64,000 bases of DNA. Source: Labia minor (taxonomy: Eukaryota > Arthropoda > Insecta > Dermaptera > Spongiphoridae). Made by a program: the position numbers and the translations under genes. The notes under the pieces are model-generated. The model was not told the origin of the DNA. It saw only the letters and a list, made by a program, of their open reading frames with translations, and made no database searches. Positions 1 to 11,462 of this stretch are shown here, piece by piece (within the stretch, counting starts at the first letter, position 1; each line of letters starts with the position of its first letter). The stretch lies in NCBI GenBank assembly GCA_963082975.1, contig OY720344.1, positions 83,130,053-83,194,052 on the forward strand, in the 5' to 3' direction.

Positions 1-620
1 ATTAACCATAGCAAAGATGTTGCTTTTGTTTGATGAATTACGATGTAATAGTGTTTATGCTTTATAATGTTCATTACATTTTTTTTATTTGATTTATAAT
101 TCATATTAAAATTGTAAAAAATATTTAAATAATACATTGTCACTATATAATAAGGTAAACATTTTGACTAATCGTACCAAATTTCAGGAAGATAGCAATA
201 TTATTAGTAAAATATGGTTGATAATTACATTTTACTTGTCTATAATCAGGAATGATTTAATAATAATTTTTTATCAAATAAATATTATTCTTTTCAATGT
301 ATGAAGATAATTGTATTTTATAGTTATTTACTATTGTATATCTTTTTGTAGACTTTTATTTAGCTTTCTTTTTACCTGTATTTTCCTAAATCTTGTGACT
401 TTTAAAAAAGTATTTTGTCTTTTTATAGGGATATCAACTTACGCAGGCTACTTTATTACTGCCAAATTTAAATATGGATACCACCTTTTGCTCAATTATA
501 ATTAATTTTTTATAAAAACCACAATTTTATTGACTTATTTGAAAGATGCCTCAACATAAACCAATAATACTTTTAATGATTAATTTTAATCCATTGAATA
601 AGGAGGTAAATAAAATTAAA
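1..620. other. AT-rich stretch, nothing recognised
   Basis: Very AT-rich sequence with short open frames on both strands, none with biased composition, motifs or splice context. I see no gene or repeat I can name. Confidence 0.6.
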
Positions 621-623
621 TTT

Positions 624-625
<2 letters not shown>

Positions 626-655
<30 letters not shown>
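626..655. repeat. (AT)n microsatellite
   Basis: About 15 uninterrupted AT units, directly abutting a decayed hAT-like segment. Similar AT runs occur near 2060, 9640, 22775, 22820 and 28908. Confidence 0.9.
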
Positions 656-659
<4 letters not shown>

Positions 660-885
660 GTCGCGTCCCTTTTTTCTTTCAGGTAAAAACTTCATATGGT
701 ACTTATGATTTTTATGTAGATTTTTTGGTGGGAATACAATGACGAAGATAATAAAAATACAATACAAGAAAAAATTACATATTATTTTAAATAAATAACT
801 AGTTTTCCTAATTTTTTAAATAACATTAATTTTTACAAATTTTTTTTTTAGGTCGCGCCTCTCGTGAAATCTGGCGCTTAAATCA
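656..885. mobile_element. Decayed hAT-like element
   Basis: The left part (CGCGTCCC, then CTTTCAGGTAAAAACTTC and ATGATTTTTATG) matches the left part of the segment at 3823-3945, which starts with a hAT-type terminus. The right part at about 852-885 (GTCGCGCCTCTCGTGAAATC) resembles the usual other end of such insect hAT elements. The outermost inverted repeats are gone and no transposase frame remains. It is called from shared end sequence only, so the boundaries are approximate. Confidence 0.4.
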
Positions 886-1755
886 AGTCTTAAATCGAAG
901 TTATATTTTGAAAATATTATATGAAATGGTTTTTATGGAAAAATTAGCAAAGATAAAAAAATATGAAAAAAGGTCATTGGAGTGAAAAATATACTACAGC
1001 CAAGTATAGTGGATATTTTGTTATATAAAATGTTGATAATGTATGCATATATCACAGAATTATTAATAAAATTAAAAAATAAATTAATAATTAAATAATA
1101 ATTATCTTTTTATAAATATTTTGACATTTGGATCATTGAAATGCTTGAAATTATTTTAATATTCTTTTAATTATTTAAAATAAATTTTCCAGAAAATGCA
1201 AGATCAATTTTTATGATCAAAAGATTGTAAAAAGATGAATTTCAAATAGAAATCTCAGAACAATTTCGTGTGAAGAATATATATCTACAATATATTCTAT
1301 AATATTTGCTCGTTTAATTCTAATAGATAAAATAGATCATTTTTACCTAAAATCAATATTTATCATACCAAATAGTGTATTTATTAATGACTTTACTTTT
1401 TCGTGATATAAAGTTTAATATTTAAAAGTAGAACAGTTGTGCGCAGGATAGTTGCAAAAAATACAAAAATTTCGATTTTCTATTCAAGCTGATAGGGTTA
1501 AAAGGGGACTGAGACCCTTGTCTAGATGCATAGAGAGAAGATAGTACCAAGAAAATTGACTAGTATTTTTATATAATTTATTTAGGTTCTTTTTTGAAAA
1601 AAAAAAAAAAAAGATAAAATGATTAGTAAAAATATATTTTTTCTAAAAGGAGATTATCGACCATGATTATTATTTAAATAAGATAGAAATATATATTGTC
1701 ATTCACTCTATTGTGAACATTCAAAGGTTTTGAATTAGATTGTGTTTGTTATTAG
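886..1755. other. AT-rich stretch
   Basis: Non-coding in all frames that I checked. The slightly GC-richer patch at 1440-1560 contains no splice-bounded open frame I can support. Confidence 0.5.
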
Positions 1756-1847
1756 TTGATTTAAAGTGTAGTGAACACACAGAGCAAGAAAACCACACTG
1801 ATTGCTTCCAAATAACATGTCGGCCTGTTATATCCCAACCAAACATG
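1756..1847 (+). CDS. Candidate internal exon of a cysteine-rich secreted protein (exon A)
   Basis: A 92-nt open block lies between an acceptor (…GTTATTAG) and a strong donor (ATG|GTAAGA). In the open frame it reads two bases plus 30 codons, from DLKCSEHTEQ to CRPVISQPNM, with three cysteines and an N-H-T glycosylation sequon. Base composition is clearly less AT-rich than the surroundings. It ends in phase 0, which fits the next candidate exon at 11347 on the same strand. I do not recognise the family. The Cys-x4-Cys-Arg-Pro pattern followed by the C-x-C-x-C in the next exon is faintly like the end of a cystine-knot domain, but this is inference. It could also be a chance open frame. Confidence 0.35.
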
Positions 1848-2154
1848 GTAAGACCCAATTCTCACCATTTAATCACTTTTTAGGTTTTAATATTAATTTT
1901 AAAGTTATATCACACTTCACAATTCACAATTTAAAATTAATTATTTCCATCTTACACCTATATATTTTGAAAATTTAATAATTTCAATAATGAATTAAAA
2001 AAAATATTTTTAAAAATTAAATTTTATAAAATGCATTTTATATATCTTTATACTGATATATATATATATATATATATATTTATTTATTAATTCAATTTTA
2101 TTAAAACTTAAATGAAATTTATTTAAAAAAATCATCTATAATTTTCCTTAAATA

Positions 2155-2372
2155 TTTCGCCAGAGATATAGTTTTGCGATCACGAAAATTTTCAAAGTTG
2201 AGATTTTGATGTTTTTATACGTTTTGGAGGTCCCTGAGTCATTTTCACTAAGGTTGAGAAAAATGTCTGACTATGAGTATGTGTGTGTGTGTGTGTATGT
2301 AGACAAGATTTCGTAAAAACGATTTGAGCTAGAATAATGAAATTTGGTACACGGGCATTATTCAAAATTAAT
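2155..2372 (+). mobile_element. Family A (Helentron-like) repeat, 5' fragment
   Basis: Holds the 5' part of family A: a degenerate subterminal repeat (TCGCCAGAGATATAG), the conserved GCGATCACGAAAATTTTC block, the (GT)n tract and the AATGAAATTTGG segment. The 3' half and terminal hairpin are missing. Confidence 0.75.
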
Positions 2373-2945
2373 TTTATTAATTTAATATCATAGAAATAAA
2401 ATATTTTTCAAAATCTATACAACTTTTGAATCGAATAAGTAAATGTTATTTATTTATTTTTATATTTTTTTTTCGTTTCGGTTTTATAAATCATATCTAA
2501 TCTTAATTAATTTCTTATTTATCTAGGAAAGAGAGATGGTTCAAGTCTTCGAGTCTAATCCACGAGATATATTTATTAACTCCGAGATTAATAAATATTT
2601 ATTATGAATTTTATTTTTAATTCTATTTAAATTTATTTATTTTAAAATTTCAAAATCATAATCTAATATGTTATTTTTACTTTAATTTCATGTTCCAATA
2701 TTTGAATTCTTGATTATCTTCTCCATCCCTGATGATGATGATGAAATGATTTACATAACACATCTCACCATATGTAAGTAATCATCATTTATTTATTTAG
2801 CAGGGCACATTTTAAAATAGGTATACATTTTATTAATTTTCAAATGTATAAATATAGTCAAATTTATAACAAACACAAATGTAAGAATAATTGAATTTAA
2901 ATTGTTTTGTTTTGTTTTGATAATCCTCTTTGTGTGATTATAGAG
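2373..2945. other. AT-rich stretch
   Basis: No gene supported. A donor-like ATAT|GTAAGTAAT occurs at about 2773 after a short GAT-repeat stretch, but no matching acceptor or coding frame is visible. Confidence 0.45.
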
Positions 2946-3190
2946 AAATATATTAAACTGTATTATAGAATATAGTGAGATTAGGGAATTTCAGAGCACA
3001 TATGTCAAGAATAAGGAGCTTTGATAAAGGAGGCAGAAGCGAGAAAGGTATTATTAAAATTGGTAGGTTTCGATGCGTTTGACTGGGAATGTGGCTAATC
3101 ATTGGTATAAATATATTGATGTTAGTGATTTCCAGGAAGTTGCCCCGCACTTCCATCAAGGGATTCAAGTTCTCAACCTAATAATCCATA
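2946..3190. other. GC-elevated block with open frames on both strands, unresolved
   Basis: Composition is less AT-rich than the flanks. On + there is a splice-bounded possibility from about 2968 to 3047 (acceptor TTATAG, donor GTATTA; it includes MSRIRSFDKGGRSEKG), and a second after TTTCCAG near 3136. On - a 71-codon hydrophobic frame covers 3168-2953. None matches a family I know and the readings exclude each other. It may be an exon or an old mobile-element remnant. Confidence 0.25.
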
Positions 3191-3822
3191 GATTAGATTA
3201 CAATTAGGAAATAAAAAAGTGCCATGACAATATTTATCAATGGTTTGCAATAACAGCATGAATTTTATTCCAGGTCCTATTATTATGTCTTACTAATAAC
3301 TTTTAATAAGGCACATATTTACTTTTTCATTACTTTTTCTAAATTTGGTAAGGCGAGATTTGGAAGGGCTAATTTATGGGGAGAAGTGGAGGCTCTGTTA
3401 AATATTCAATTATTTTTTATTTATTAATTAAATAAAAAAAACAAAAAAAACAAATGAATATGGTGATTATTTTCTTTAACTTTTTATTTTCATTTTGAAA
3501 TATATTATATAATACGAAATCTTTGATATATTTTAAAGTATTTACTATTTTAGGTAGAATTAATTATTATTTCATTGACTTAATTTACACGTTAAATTCA
3601 AACACAAAAAATATAATATAGATATATTATTATATAGGTATATAATTATTTTTTTTTATCTAACCAAATATAATAATATTTTACTTTTTTTCATTGTGGA
3701 AAAGTTTTCAGGTGAATATAATGCTGATACCATAAAATATTCAAATCTAAAACATATAATAAAGAATCAGTTGTGTCATTCTTATTATCGACTACTTGAT
3801 CCACCTAGAGTGAAATGTTCGA

Positions 3823-3945
3823 GATCAGAGGTTCGCAAAGATAACTCCCCATTTCTCTTCCAGGTAAAAACTTGGACCCCTTCATGTTATGTATGATTTT
3901 TATGAAGATTTTTTTAGAGGGAAGAAGATGACAATGATAATAAAA
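3823..3945. mobile_element. hAT-like left terminus (remnant)
   Basis: Starts CAGAGGTTCGCAAAG, of the CAGNGGTTC type found at hAT (Charlie-like) termini, and continues into CTTCCAGGTAAAAACTTG and ATGATTTTTATGAAG. That tail is shared with the segment at 656-760. The element is cut by the family B copy that begins at about 3950. The 66-codon open frame across 3696-3896 runs through the terminus and is not considered coding. Confidence 0.45.
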
Positions 3946-3949
3946 GAAA

Positions 3950-4443
3950 ATGAGCTGTGGCCAGGCACAGAACCGACCGACGATTTGAAATAATTTAATT
4001 TTGTCATTTTAATTCAAGTTTTAAAAATATTATGTTTGATACTATATATATATATAATGATATCTTGAAATTAATTGGTTTTTATTTTTAGTTTAGTTAC
4101 TAAATTATTAATTACTACTATATTTTAAGTGAAATATTTTCCGACAATGAATATGAAATTAATAATTTGTAAACTACTACTTCCAGTTTTCGGATATACA
4201 CCAAAAGTTGATGAATTCATGCGACTGATGCATTAAGTATTTATGCCAAATTTTATCAAAATCCGTTGAGTCGTTCAAGCTGTCTATACGGACACACAGA
4301 GGACTGATGGACGAACGGACAAACATCATGCTAAAAATACTTTTTTCTGTTAACAAAATGCATGATTCGTGGAGATATGTAAAAATCTCCACATGTGAAA
4401 TTTGGTGTGAAACCAATACCTTCCCTTATTGTTGGTTGGTAAA
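3950..4443 (-). mobile_element. Family B (Helentron-like) repeat
   Basis: On the + strand it begins with a hairpin (CTGTG gccagg CACAG) followed by CCGACCGACG. It runs through a conserved core (ACCAAAAGTTGATGAATTC, CGTTGAGTCGTTCAAG, TCCACATGTGAAATTTGG) and ends near TTGGTTGGTAAA, a mutated copy of the inverted repeat CGTCGGTCGG. The family's own orientation is reversed here. A short frame (4416-4177) recurs in several copies, but it follows conserved DNA rather than showing coding constraint. Confidence 0.75.
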
Positions 4444-5174
4444 TAGAAAGAAACTATTTTTTCAATTTTTTTCATATAAAACATTAAACTTTTTTTTAAC
4501 TTATGACAATAGTAATCTTTTTATTTATTTTTAATTTTTATTAAATATTTAAAATTAAATATAATATATTATATAATAATATATCCAATAAACTTATAAG
4601 TATATTTCCAAGGATTTTCTCTTAACAAAGCAAGCAATTTAAATTGTGTTAAATAAAACTTATAATAAGAATTTTCGAGTTTCAAAATATCATTTCATAT
4701 CAATTCTTACTTTAATAAATAAATAATTTATCTTTTCTCACGCACGAACATTTCTTTGCGCTTTCCCATTAAAGGAGCTCTTTCCGAAACATGAACTCTA
4801 AGACTTATTTCCTAACAAAGCTTATATAAGTATACATCTATGTTTGTTAAAAGTTTATCCCTACATACATTTACTTCTAAGATATCTATTATGGATTGCC
4901 ATAACTTATTTAAAAAGATAATGAATTTTAAATAAAAAAATCACATTATATTACATGGATTGTTCTAAAACTTTGTTCAAAATTGTAATTTTTTTAAGGA
5001 AATCGAATTTTTTTTTTCATTAAAGTATTCATATACTTATATATTTCTAGAGATTTGTTGCTTTATTTAAAAAAAAAACAATTCAACTTTAACGTACAAG
5101 AGTATTATTATTATTTAAATGTATTTATGAAGAAATCTATAATGAAAACTAATAGAATATGTTTATTTATTTAT
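4444..5174. other. AT-rich stretch
   Basis: Nothing supported. The patch at 4740-4800 (…CGCGCTTT-like, GAGCTCTTTCC) is somewhat GC-richer but has no usable open frame. Confidence 0.5.
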
Positions 5175-5770
5175 TTTTACTATCTCGCCAGAGATAGTAT
5201 TGCGATCATGAAAATTTTCGATGTTGAGATTTTGATGTTTTTTTACGTTTTGAAGGTCATTTATTCATTTTCACTAAGGTTGAGAAAAATGTCTGTGTGT
5301 GTGTATGTTGACAAGATTACGAAAAAACGGTTTGAGCTAGAATAATGAAAATTGGTACACGGGCATTATTCAAAAATCGTAGTTTTCTATCAACTTTTGA
5401 GAAAGGTCGTTCTGTTTCTGAAGAGGGTCATTACCTACCACTTTTTCAATTTTTTCCTCTAAACTGACCGTTAAAATAAAGATATATGTTTGATTATTTT
5501 TCACATGATTACAAATTGTATAAAACTGCTACATTATTAGAGTTTCAGTTTGATCGAAATATACCGGAATTAATTTTTTTAATACGTTGACTGGCAATCA
5601 CGCGCCAGCAAGTGACGTGGTGCCAACAAAGAGCCAAACACGCGCTGGTTTAATAAGAATTATTTATTAATTTTAATTTATAATTAATTAATTAAATTTA
5701 ATTCAAATATAATATATGTTAATTAATCCAATTCAAAATTGTGAGATAGTCGAGTGGAGACACTCCAGAT
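5175..5770 (+). mobile_element. Family A (Helentron-like) repeat, full-length copy
   Basis: The 5' end reads TTTTTACTATCTCGCC, with ACTATCTCGC as the subterminal inverted repeat. The interior has a short (GT)n tract at 5295-5305, then ATGAAAATTGGTACACGGG, the GC-richer CACGCGCCAGCAAGTGACG block and an AT-rich tail. Near the 3' end the repeat returns as GAGATAGTCGAG, followed by a hairpin (TGGAG aca CTCCA) and a T-run. The 96-codon frame at 5055-5345 crosses the element boundary and is not believed. Confidence 0.8.
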
Positions 5771-6740
5771 TTTTTTTATAAATTAAATTTTAACATAGTT
5801 ATCCGCCAAATTTGTGGTCGCAGGGATTGAACCTCCCTTCCCTTAGATCTAATAATTAGTAATTCATTTCAAATAATAAGAAAGTTGACGAAAAATTCTG
5901 CCATACTTTAAATATTTATTTTCTACAGATGTGATATTAATTTAAAGAAAAATACAAAAATCTTTATTTTCAAGGACAAAAATGAGTCAATAAGAGTCTA
6001 TGTTAAACACCACTTAGCATATTAATTTTAAATCAAATCTAATTTTCTTTCCAAGAACTAATCAACTTATACCTCTCTATTCTAACTTGTCTCTTAAATT
6101 AAATAGAGATTAAATTATTTCTCTTTCACTTGTTCAGCCACCTTAATATTCTTAGATTTTTTGGTCTCTTCCTTTGTGTTAGTATATCGATTACATTTTG
6201 ATGAAACATAAAGAGATGAAAGATTAAAAAGAGAAAAAAACAATATTTTTTATATTGAACTTATAATAATACTCAAAGGAATATTAATAATATTTACAGT
6301 TAGATATATATACCTAAATTAATTTTTCATCTTGAAAATTACAATAACAATATTAAAATAAATAAATAAATAAATACATAAAGTTTTATTTTTCATTCTC
6401 TCATAAAACTATAATATTTACTATTCTATACCAAAATTGATAACTAATTAAAATTGAAAATAATAAAGTAATTTTACAAATATTTCGCTTATAAGTATTT
6501 TATTTTTCAATATTTTTGTTCGTTCATATTACATTAAAAACAGTAAGGAATGCAATAAGAAAATTCCTTCCCATATGATTGGGATCGAACAGTACGAATG
6601 AAATTTCAAATAACCAACTTTTAATTGAATATTAAAATGAACTATATTTGTAAAACAAATATAATGAAAAATTTAAATTCAATTTTACACTTTTGTTGAA
6701 AATTTGTATTGATTTAATAATAATAATTTACATACTATGT
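5771..6740. other. AT-rich stretch
   Basis: No gene or repeat recognised apart from short A/T runs and an AAAT/AATA tetranucleotide run near 6356-6376. Confidence 0.5.
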
Positions 6741-6780
6741 CCTTTTTTACCGACCGGCGATAGTAAGGGAGGTATTGTTC
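6741..6780 (+). mobile_element. Family B terminal fragment
   Basis: About 40 bp beginning TTTTTTACCGACCGGCGATAG and ending GGGAGGTATTGTT, the 5' terminus of family B. The body is absent, so it is a truncated or solo end. Confidence 0.6.
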
Positions 6781-7631
6781 ATATTTATTTTGAATTGATA
6801 AAAATATCAAAATTACATGTTTATAAAATATTATTATATTTATTCGAATAAAATATAACTAAATTGAATTCAAATAATAATTTAATTAATTAAATCTTAA
6901 ATGTTCACTTATAAACAATAATAATAATTATTAAATATATGTAATATCGTTAGAAAAGAGTAAATTATAGTAAAATTTATAATTTACGATGTATTGAACT
7001 GACCTTGTCATTATAATAATAGAAATATCATTCGTTATCGTAGAATGATAAGAAAAACGCCTTCTTAACTTAACTAATAAATATTATAGTGCAAAAGATT
7101 CAGAATAGAAATTGTTTATGTATTATAATAAATAGATTATCGTGAAAATGATTTATTTGCAAGGAATATCGTTAGTGAAGGAATAATTTTCAATATTCAG
7201 TCGATTGAACTGTCATTGATTGTCATTGAATTGGAATATGGTAATCCATGTGTTGCTAACATGTTCAAATGTTTCCACAATTGATATTGTTGTCCATTCT
7301 AGTCAAGTAATATTTTGTCAAATTTTCAGTGTGATATCACCCACACAACACTAAATAAATCCCTAAGTCCTACTTTTCTCCCTAGTAATCATCAATATTT
7401 TCTACATAATACAATTCTCTACATTCTTTATTATTATAAATTAAGAATTATCTAACCAATTAATTCAATTTATATAATTATATTAATATTATGAAAATTA
7501 AATATAAATTGAAAAACAATTACCAAAATTATAGGTTCATATTTTATTAATTTAATGTTATAACTAGAAAAATATAATTGAAAGGGATTGTTTTAAGAGA
7601 TATTTTTAAATTACTTTAAAAACTATATTTA
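6781..7631. other. AT-rich stretch
   Basis: Nothing supported. There is a minor GC-richer patch at 7190-7330 without splice-bounded frames. Confidence 0.5.
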
Positions 7632-8026
7632 CTAGGTTTATTCAAAAGAAAAGGTGAATTTTGAATTATTTCGAAAAGTATTTATTTATTCATCAATATT
7701 TATTGTCCCTTTCAAAGTAATTCCCCTCAGATATAATGCACTTATGCCAGCGTTTATTCCAATCATCGAAACACTTCTGAAATGCGCCTTTCGGTATGGC
7801 CCTCAGTTCGTTCTTCGATTCCGACTTTATCTCATCTATTGTGGTAAAACGCTTTCCTTTCATTGGTCTCTTCAGATTTGGGACAGGGAGCCAAATCTGG
7901 TGAATACGGTGTTGGTTTTGGCCAAAAATCACGAACAAGCAATGATGTGTGAGCTGGTCATTATCGTGATGAAGAATCTTTAGAAAGAATATTTTTCCAC
8001 AATACCGATCGTTTAAGCCGCATTTT
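7632..8026 (-). pseudogene. Mariner-like transposon, 5'-deleted transposase remnant
   Basis: The left edge (GGTTTATTCAAAAGAAAAGG) matches the terminal inverted repeat of the larger copy at 17992. Read on the - strand, the frame at 7938-7693 gives the C-terminus of a Tc1/mariner transposase, including LKRPMKGKRFTTIDEIK, FQKCFDDWNKRWHKCI and EGNYFE. Upstream, in another frame, are remnants of the HHDN…AH block with the second catalytic aspartate and of the P-D-L region, so the gene is frameshifted. The right terminal repeat is missing. It is a dead copy, closely related to the one at 17992. Confidence 0.8.
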
Positions 8027-8468
8027 TTAAATGTTTCTAATAAATAAAAACTATAAATAATATTTATTTTTTTTATTTCTAATAATCAAATATTTAAATA
8101 TTCTACAAGTTCTCATTTTATAATACTATCAGGACAAATATATTAAATGTCCAAATGTATTAAGATATTTTTATTATTATGTATGTATTCTTTAAAACTA
8201 CTATATATATATTTGTTAAAGCAATAGATACGTTATATATTGTTTTCCACTATACTAGACAAAGAAGTAATAAATAATCAATGATAATAAGATATTTGAA
8301 AAATAAAAAAGCTTGTCACATTGTTATTTTTAAGAAGATTGATTTCATTAATTAGGCCGGCCGGCAAGAGACAAATGAAAACTAAAGAACTAACCTTGTC
8401 GTTAAAATATGAATTTATAATTAATATCTATTAATTTATTATTTAATTAAATTGTGATTTAAATACTA
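8027..8468. other. AT-rich stretch
   Basis: No gene. GGCCGGCCGG at about 8356 is an isolated GC palindrome of unknown meaning. Confidence 0.5.
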
Positions 8469-8699
8469 CTAGCTGCTCCGAGCGCCTACGGCGCTCTTCA
8501 CACCTAGACGGGGGCTCCGCCCCCTGTACCCCCGAGTGATACATAGTATTTGGTTGAAAGTCTGTATGTAAAAGGTTTTCATCCATTTTGTTTCAATCAG
8601 TATAAGTAGATAAGACATGTATTTGTTTTCTTGTAAAATATATTTTAATTTAATCAGTAAATTAATTATATATTATTATTGTATTTATCTAACTGTGTC

Positions 8700-9060
8700 T
8701 CTACAGTTTTCGAAAGTTCTTAGCCGCAGCATCCACATTTCTCTAAGCGCCCCTATCCTGAGTTACAACCAAATCCTACCCTGTCCCATCTCTCCCATGT
8801 CCCTTCCTTCATTGTCCACCCACCTTGGTCCTTGGTCTTCCACCGGATGTTTCCCAATCGGTTTCTCCCAATTTCTAGTTTCTCCAATTCCAACCACGTC
8901 CCCTTCCCATTCCAGCCTTCTTGATTTTATAACCTTAACTATATCTGGACATTATTTCTCGTTATGCCATCTCCGCCATCCCCCTGTGACCTCATCTTCT
9001 TTTGGCCTATAAATGCTGCGAACAATATTAATCTCACAAATACTCTAAATCTACTCTCGT
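8700..9060 (-). pseudogene. Non-LTR retrotransposon 3' ORF remnant inside the Helitron
   Basis: On the - strand, frame-shifted pieces read WVDNEGRDMGEMG and DRGA-RNVDAAAKN. These match the usual C-terminal tail of RTE/jockey-type reverse transcriptase proteins (W-x-D-N-x-R-x-D-M … QDR-x-x-W-R). The segment is much GC-richer than its surroundings. The open frames on the + strand (8617-9012, 8964-9278) are antisense shadows. It was presumably captured by the Helitron or was already at the site. Confidence 0.5.
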
Positions 9061-9076
9061 CTCCCAGAGCCATCGA

Positions 9077-9261
9077 TAGGGTGACCAAACGTCCCGTCTT
9101 TAGGTGCTCTGTCCCAAAAATGTCTTCGGGACATCCTACTGTCCCGTTTTTTCAATACTTAGGACATTTCGTAATTTTTTTTTCAAAATTTTTTCAATTT
9201 AGTTCTAAAAAAAGGTATACCGTTTGTCCCGGTTTAGTGTTTTCGAAATATGGTCACCCTA
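9077..9261. mobile_element. Short hAT MITE
   Basis: A 185-bp element with inverted ends TAGGGTGACCA…TGGTCACCCTA and internal CGTCCCG / CCGTTTGTCCCGG blocks typical of this MITE type. The flanks GCCATCGA and ATCATCGA match at six of eight positions, consistent with an 8-bp target duplication. It is nested in the Helitron and therefore younger. Confidence 0.75.
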
Positions 9262-9907
9262 ATCATCGATCAACATGAAAAATAATTGTTTTATATATTT
9301 TAATTTTGATCCTCTTTGATGAGATAAGCCCCTTTACTGCATAATAACAGGCGTTACTCAATTACAACGTCGATTTAAATTCTTCTCGAATATTATTATT
9401 TTTCGTGATTAGAGATCTTAAGTATTTAAATATTTATACTTTTTCAAATTCTACATTTTGTATGTTAATTGTATGTAAGTCGTATCCGTAGCATAATTCT
9501 TGAATTTTTTTGTTTAATTACATTTCGGTTGATTTTTCCCCAATTTCTCTAATCACATGTCTCCTTCTCCAGTCCAATTTATTTACCTGGCTTAAGAAAT
9601 TTTTTAAAATTTTAAATAGAGGGAGAGAGAGAGGTTCTAATTATATATATATATATATATATCTGTTTCTATGACAACAAAAAAGTAAACAAATTACGTA
9701 CATACAAATACTCTCCTTTATATATATTTCTGGAAAATGGAACACCCGCAGCTCAGCTCAGGAGTTACCTAAGATTCTAATTTCTTTTTTATTTTTCATC
9801 ATTTGAGGTACCCTTCACCTCAGAAAAATTTGGTTACCTTACTCCTTGTAGTTTAGGCTCTGGAGTTTTTTGCGTACAGACGGACACTATCGTATTAAAT
9901 ATATAGA

Positions 9908-11346
9908 TTCATTTCATTTAATTATTACACTTGAAATGTTATTGAACTAACGTTATTAAAAAATCGTTGATTTATATTCAATCGGTTATTATTATTCAAG
10001 AGTTTCTATTTAATTTGTTTACTACCAAACTCGGTAGTTGTAAAAAAGCGCGCATATACAACGGCTCATTCAAAGCAACTAGCCCGGAATTGCTTAGAAA
10101 GAATCAGGCTCTGTTTGCGAAAAGTAAATTTTTTTATTCTTAATATGACAAAATACAGACATTGATCAAACTTTAAAATATTGCTGAAACAGTTAATTCA
10201 TTAACACTAGTAAATTAGAAGAATGAAGTTAAAATCTTACTTTCAATCACTTTCAATATCTCTCTGTCTACTTAAGACAACTCAAAACTAAAATGGCTAT
10301 CCTTTGGAAACTCGTAATTGATCATTTGAATACACGTAATTCCTACATCTACTGAGAAATTAAGAAAACCCTCTAGATAGAAACATTCCCTTAAATAGAT
10401 TTCTCCGCCAAATGAACTATAAAGATATATACTTCACTTCTAACCCCCCCCCCCCCCAAATAGTTGAATTTCATCAGAATCCTGTGCACAATTTTCAGGA
10501 TCAAAAATATATATATTTCTAGAATATATCCTATTTTTAGTAGTATAATAAGATTAGATAGATAGATTTAATTTAAAAAAAATATATTTTCAATTATTTA
10601 GCTGTAAATTATGTTATAAATGTATAAATAATTTTTCTTTTGGGTAAATATTTCTATAAATATGAATGAATGATACACTATATACATATACCGACACAGA
10701 TCCTTCTTTCCTTAATACTTAATGTCTCCTATACTTAGTACTGTTAAAATACAATTCTCTAGATCTGGCCAGAGCATTAAGTTAAAATAGCTTTTGTCTG
10801 GTGATGATGGCTGAAGAGGATTTTTACCAGAACCTTTCCGATCTAATCGGATTTTCTTTCTCTCTATCTCACCTTATTCTATTAAATAATGAGCTGTGAA
10901 AGACCAACACCATCAATGATAAAAATTCTATTTTTCTAAAAATATATAATATACATAATATATATTAACTTTTTTATCAGTGTTTAAATAAACCATAAAA
11001 AATAATAGCTATTTTAGAATTATCATGGATTTTAATAATGATGGAAAATTAATTTTAAATAACCTTATAAATAATATTCTACACATTTTATATATAATGT
11101 AAATGTTTGTCAAAATTAAAATAGATGATATATTAATTAATAAATGAATGAAAATTCTAAACAGAGGATTATTTAATAATGTATAATGTATATATTTAGT
11201 ATAAGTAGGGAAAAATATCAATTTTAATATAATTTTTTTTATCATTTAAATTAATTATTATTTGTATAATTATTTTAAAATATGTTTATAGTCTATTTCT
11301 AGAAATGTTTTATATTTTTTATTTTAAATGTTTTTAAATTTGGAAG
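9908..11346. other. AT-rich stretch with a C14 tract and two weak open frames
   Basis: A run of 14 C lies at 10444-10457. At 10010-10108 a + strand frame (…AYTTAHSKQLARNCLERIR…) stays open up to a GTAAAT donor. At 10807-10900 there is a 31-codon frame starting MMAEEDFYQN. Neither has enough support to call a gene. The rest is featureless A/T sequence. Confidence 0.4.
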
Positions 11347-11462
11347 CAAGTGTTGCGGGTTGCTGAAATGTCAGGGGATCCTATCGAATTGAATGTTGTC
11401 AGTCAGTGGTGTTGGTGTGAGTGCCAACGTATAAGAAACATCACATACGATGCAGTCAACAG
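11347..11462 (+). CDS. Candidate exon of a cysteine-rich secreted protein (exon B)
   Basis: A 116-nt open block runs from an acceptor-like GGAAG to donor AACAG|GTAAAT. It starts in phase 0, matching exon A's donor, and ends in phase 2. The translation begins QVLRVAEMSGDPIELN and contains the unusual WCWCECQRIRNITYD, with an N-I-T sequon. Composition is clearly elevated in GC against an extremely AT-rich background, which suggests selection. The family is not recognised. An alternative reading is a first coding exon starting at the ATG at 11368. Confidence 0.4.

Larger units (their letters stand above)
8469..9907 (-). mobile_element. Non-autonomous Helitron with canonical ends
   Basis: Read on the - strand, the element starts TCTATATATT at 9907 after a flanking A. 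It ends at 8469 in CTAG followed by T, which is the A|TC…CTAG|T arrangement of canonical Helitrons. Seven bases before CTAG is a perfect 7-bp hairpin (GAGCGCC gta GGCGCTC), and a second GC hairpin (GGGGGC gga GCCCCC) lies further in. No Rep/helicase coding is visible, so it must have moved in trans. The interior contains a retrotransposon fragment (8700-9060), a later hAT insertion (9077-9261) and GA/AT microsatellites. The end motifs are seen directly; the assignment of both ends to one element is inference. Confidence 0.65.

Noticed and set aside
8617-9278. 131- and 104-codon Ser/Pro-rich frames
   Set aside because: Antisense shadows of the reverse-transcriptase tail fragment and of the hAT MITE.
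10010-10108. Open + strand block ending at a GTAAAT donor
   Set aside because: No convincing acceptor and no residue pattern beyond being open; part of it resembles flanking DNA at 21246, so it may be repeat-derived.
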